Source: an uncultured Brachyspira sp. (GTDB taxonomy: Bacteria > Spirochaetota > Brachyspiria > Brachyspirales > Brachyspiraceae). Taken from it: a DNA stretch of 8,384 nt. The stretch covers positions 1 through 8,384 of the forward strand of contig NZ_CAKVGN010000096.1 in assembly GCF_934747485.1 (NCBI RefSeq), in the 5' to 3' direction. This document shows positions 7,129-8,384 of this stretch, in pieces. A model generated the notes under the pieces. It did no database searches, was not told the origin of the DNA, and saw only the letters and a list, made by a program, of their open reading frames with translations. Both the position numbers and the translations under genes were made by a program. Each line of letters begins with the position of its first letter. Position 1 is the first letter of the stretch.

Positions 7129-7324
7129 GGGTGGGTGCCATAATTCATATTGAAAATAATAAATATAATTAAAACTAAAAATTAAGCATTAAATATTGAG
7201 GGCGGGGAGCGTAAATAAAATTTAAAATCTATTTACATTCCCCACCCTTTATGATTTTTTGTTTATATTTGATTTTTTTATTTTGTTTATATTATGTTAC
7301 TCACACAAAAAAGCATACCCGCCC
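7129..7324. repeat. Outer GGGTGGGT / ACCCGCCC inverted pair
   Basis: GGGTGGGT at 7129-7136 can pair over all eight positions (one G-U) with ACCCGCCC at 7317-7324. The pair is centred within 3 bp of the inner hairpin 7198-7249, so together they form a nested inverted-repeat arrangement of about 200 bp. The sequence between the pairs is AT-rich and does not pair well. Confidence 0.45.
7198..7249. repeat. Long GC-rich imperfect hairpin
   Basis: Positions 7198-7217 pair with 7230-7249 across a 12-nt loop: 16 Watson-Crick pairs, two G-U and two mismatches in 20. The outer half is GGGCGGGG against CCCCACCC and the inner half is GTAAATA against TATTTAC. On the + strand it is followed by TTTATGATTTTTT, but no + gene lies upstream. 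On the minus strand it is 114 nt past the stop of the outer-membrane-like protein, without a T run after it. It could still be a 3'-end processing or stabilising structure, or a palindromic repeat element. Confidence 0.7.
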
Positions 7325-7362
7325 AAGTTTTTTTAAATTTATAGTTTTATCTGAATAATATA

Positions 7363-8232
7363 TTAATTTCCAAATTTCATTCCTAAATTGAAAGCTATTT
7401 CAAAACTAGAAAAACCGTATTTCTTAATATCATAATCATCATAGTAACCAATAGCACCGCCTCCAATACTTGGATATCCTTCATATATTTTTTGATAATC
7501 TTCATAAGACATATTAGCAATATCATAGAATATATCAAAATTATATATTAAACTTACACCAAATAAAAATGCTATCTTTTCATTAAAATAAAAATAATCA
7601 TCAATTTGAAGTTTTATATATGGTATAAACGGATAATCAAATTTTCTCTTTATATCTTTGAATGAATATTTTTCGGCTAAATGACTTTTATAATTTTCAT
7701 CAGCATCATTATTCATTGTATTATAATATTCACCAGCCAATGCTATTTTCATTCCAAAACCTATACCTATATTAAGCTCCATTTTACCATCATAGTTTGA
7801 ATTAAAATCTTTAAGTAAAGAAGTAATATTAACAGCATATTTAGGCATTAATCCTATATTGAGAGTATGAAAAACTAAATTCTGACTCGCATTATATATT
7901 TTATTATTGCCATAATTATTATCAGTTTTAGCTTCAAATGTAGAGGCAAAATCAAGCCTTGAATATCCTATTTCAGTTAATATACTTATAGCATTATTTT
8001 CATTTATATTGAATCTATACCCAAAATTTTCAGTAACTCCAACATTGAAACTCATATCTTCTCTAATTGTATCTATATAAATGTTTCTTACAAAGTTCCA
8101 TTTAGGATCTACTATATTAGGAAATGTGGAAGTAATACCTATAGGTACATATATACTAGCTTCAAATTCTGTAAATGCGTATTTTGTAAATAGTGAAATG
8201 AATATTAAAACATATAACACTACTTTTTTCAT
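7363..8232 (-). CDS. Secreted, probably outer-membrane beta-barrel protein, function unknown
   Basis: This 289-residue protein has a clear signal peptide: KK, then a hydrophobic core at about 4-15, with cleavage probably near residues 21-25 (AFT-EFEAS). There is no lipobox Cys. The mature part alternates short amphipathic beta stretches with charged, Asn/Asp/Tyr-rich turns, for example FGYRFNINENN, ISILTEIGYSRLDF, LNIGIGFGMKIALAGEYY, IPYIKLQIDDYFYF, IAFLFGVSLIYNFDIFYD and FEIAFNLGMKFGN. The last strand ends near the C-terminus, as in small outer-membrane barrels. A hydrophilic segment at about 171-197 and a Gly/Tyr-rich one at about 249-268 look like exposed loops. The family was not recognised beyond this fold impression. 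AGGAG lies 6 nt before the ATG. It is a single gene with its own promoter; the second repeat copy lies 80 bp upstream. Confidence 0.75.
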   Translation of the reverse strand: MKKVVLYVLIFISLFTKYAFTEFEASIYVPIGITSTFPNIVDPKWNFVRNIYIDTIREDMSFNVGVTENFGYRFNINENNAISILTEIGYSRLDFASTFEAKTDNNYGNNKIYNASQNLVFHTLNIGLMPKYAVNITSLLKDFNSNYDGKMELNIGIGFGMKIALAGEYYNTMNNDADENYKSHLAEKYSFKDIKRKFDYPFIPYIKLQIDDYFYFNEKIAFLFGVSLIYNFDIFYDIANMSYEDYQKIYEGYPSIGGGAIGYYDDYDIKKYGFSSFEIAFNLGMKFGN

Positions 8233-8263
8233 TTTAAACTCCTAATATTATTAATTGGTGAAA

Positions 8264-8292
8264 ATGATACTCTATAAATATAGAAAAAACAA
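8264..8292 (-). promoter_or_regulatory. Putative promoter of the outer-membrane-like protein
   Basis: On the minus strand TTGTTT (8292-8287) is followed by a 17-bp spacer and TATCAT (8269-8264). Transcription would begin near 8257, about 25 nt before the ATG. The -35 matches consensus at only three positions. The repeat copy ends exactly 20 bp upstream, the same distance as at the other end of the window. Confidence 0.4.
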
Positions 8293-8312
8293 CTAAATAT
8301 TAAAATCTATTT

Positions 8313-8383
8313 TGTTTAGGAGCCATACATATTGCACGTTTTTTAGTTTAAAAAAAGCAGGTATTCCTTATAATTTAATTAAC
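8313..8383 (-). repeat. 71-bp repeat, right copy (upstream of outer-membrane-like gene)
   Basis: This is the inverted partner of 8-77: read on the minus strand it has the same landmarks, from GTTA and AAGGAATACCT to TGGCTCCTAAACA. It runs to within one base of the window edge, so it may extend further. It points towards the gene starting at 8232. The sequence just inside (8293-8312) shares nothing evident with the left side. Confidence 0.85.
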
Positions 8384-8384
8384 T

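Larger units (their letters stand above)
6896..7362. other. 467-bp gene-free region upstream of guaA
   Basis: This region lies between the stop codon of the outer-membrane-like protein and the start of guaA, both on the minus strand. It holds the likely guaA promoter next to guaA. Beyond that are a perfect 7-bp inverted repeat (7018/7099) and four GGGYGGG-type motifs near 7129, 7200, 7247 and 7324. The motifs lie in the order plus, plus, minus, minus around one centre near 7225. The GC-rich blocks contrast strongly with the AT-rich background. No convincing gene was found; the best small frame (7251-7358, +) has no ribosome binding site. Confidence 0.7.

Noticed and set aside
7129..7207. G-quadruplex on the + strand
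   Set aside because: Four G runs exist, but the middle loop would be about 60 nt, far outside a normal quadruplex.
7251..7358. Small + strand frame of 35 codons encoding a hydrophobic then basic peptide
   Set aside because: There is no ribosome binding site, it starts right at the foot of the hairpin, it is very T-rich and it converges on the next gene's stop. Chance in AT-rich DNA is more likely.
8..8383. Terminal inverted repeats of a transposon or an invertible segment
   Set aside because: There is no transposase or recombinase, the interior is housekeeping genes such as guaA, and target-site duplications cannot be seen because the window ends there.
8313..8384. Continuous open frame through the right repeat copy on the + strand
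   Set aside because: The left copy has a stop in the matching frame and an indel, and no start codon is present, so the conservation is not explained by coding.

Overview
The window is very AT-rich and its genes are ordinary bacterial chromosomal genes. The low GC, the Lys/Ile/Asn-rich proteins, a signal-peptide beta-barrel-like protein (an outer membrane is therefore likely) and the general gene style suggest an anaerobic spirochaete of the Brachyspira type. That assignment is inference: there is no rRNA or other marker in the window. No phage, transposase, CRISPR array, tRNA or rRNA was found.

Layout. Positions 8-77 hold a 70-bp repeat copy, followed by a consensus-like promoter and, on the + strand, a group-2 sigma-70 factor (169-1095, TTG start). 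Next comes a membrane-anchored protein of unknown function (1199-2062), which ends at a strong hairpin terminator (2085-2115). That terminator separates it from a convergent minus-strand block. Read in its direction of transcription, the block is guaA (GMP synthase, 6895-5351), a beta-class adenine-N6 DNA methyltransferase (5342-4377), a CBS-CBS-GGDEF diguanylate cyclase (4304-3264) and an iron-type alcohol dehydrogenase of the YbdH/GldA family (3238-2150). The gaps are 8, 72 and 25 nt, so at least partial co-transcription is likely. Upstream of guaA is a 467-bp gene-free region (6896-7362) with several unusual GC-rich inverted motifs, including a long imperfect hairpin. Beyond it is a minus-strand secreted, probably outer-membrane, protein (8232-7363). 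The window closes with a second, inverted copy of the 70-bp repeat (8313-8383).

How the parts may work together. GuaA makes GMP, the precursor of GTP, which is the substrate of the diguanylate cyclase two genes downstream. The CBS pair on that cyclase is of a type that often binds adenine nucleotides or SAM. The arrangement therefore invites a link between purine status and c-di-GMP signalling, but this is inference. The methyltransferase has no endonuclease gene beside it and looks like an orphan.

The most unusual signal is the pair of about 90% identical repeats at the two ends. Each points towards its own gene and ends exactly 20 bp before the -35 element I would choose for that gene. It is either a shared cis-regulatory module or a dispersed repeat family.
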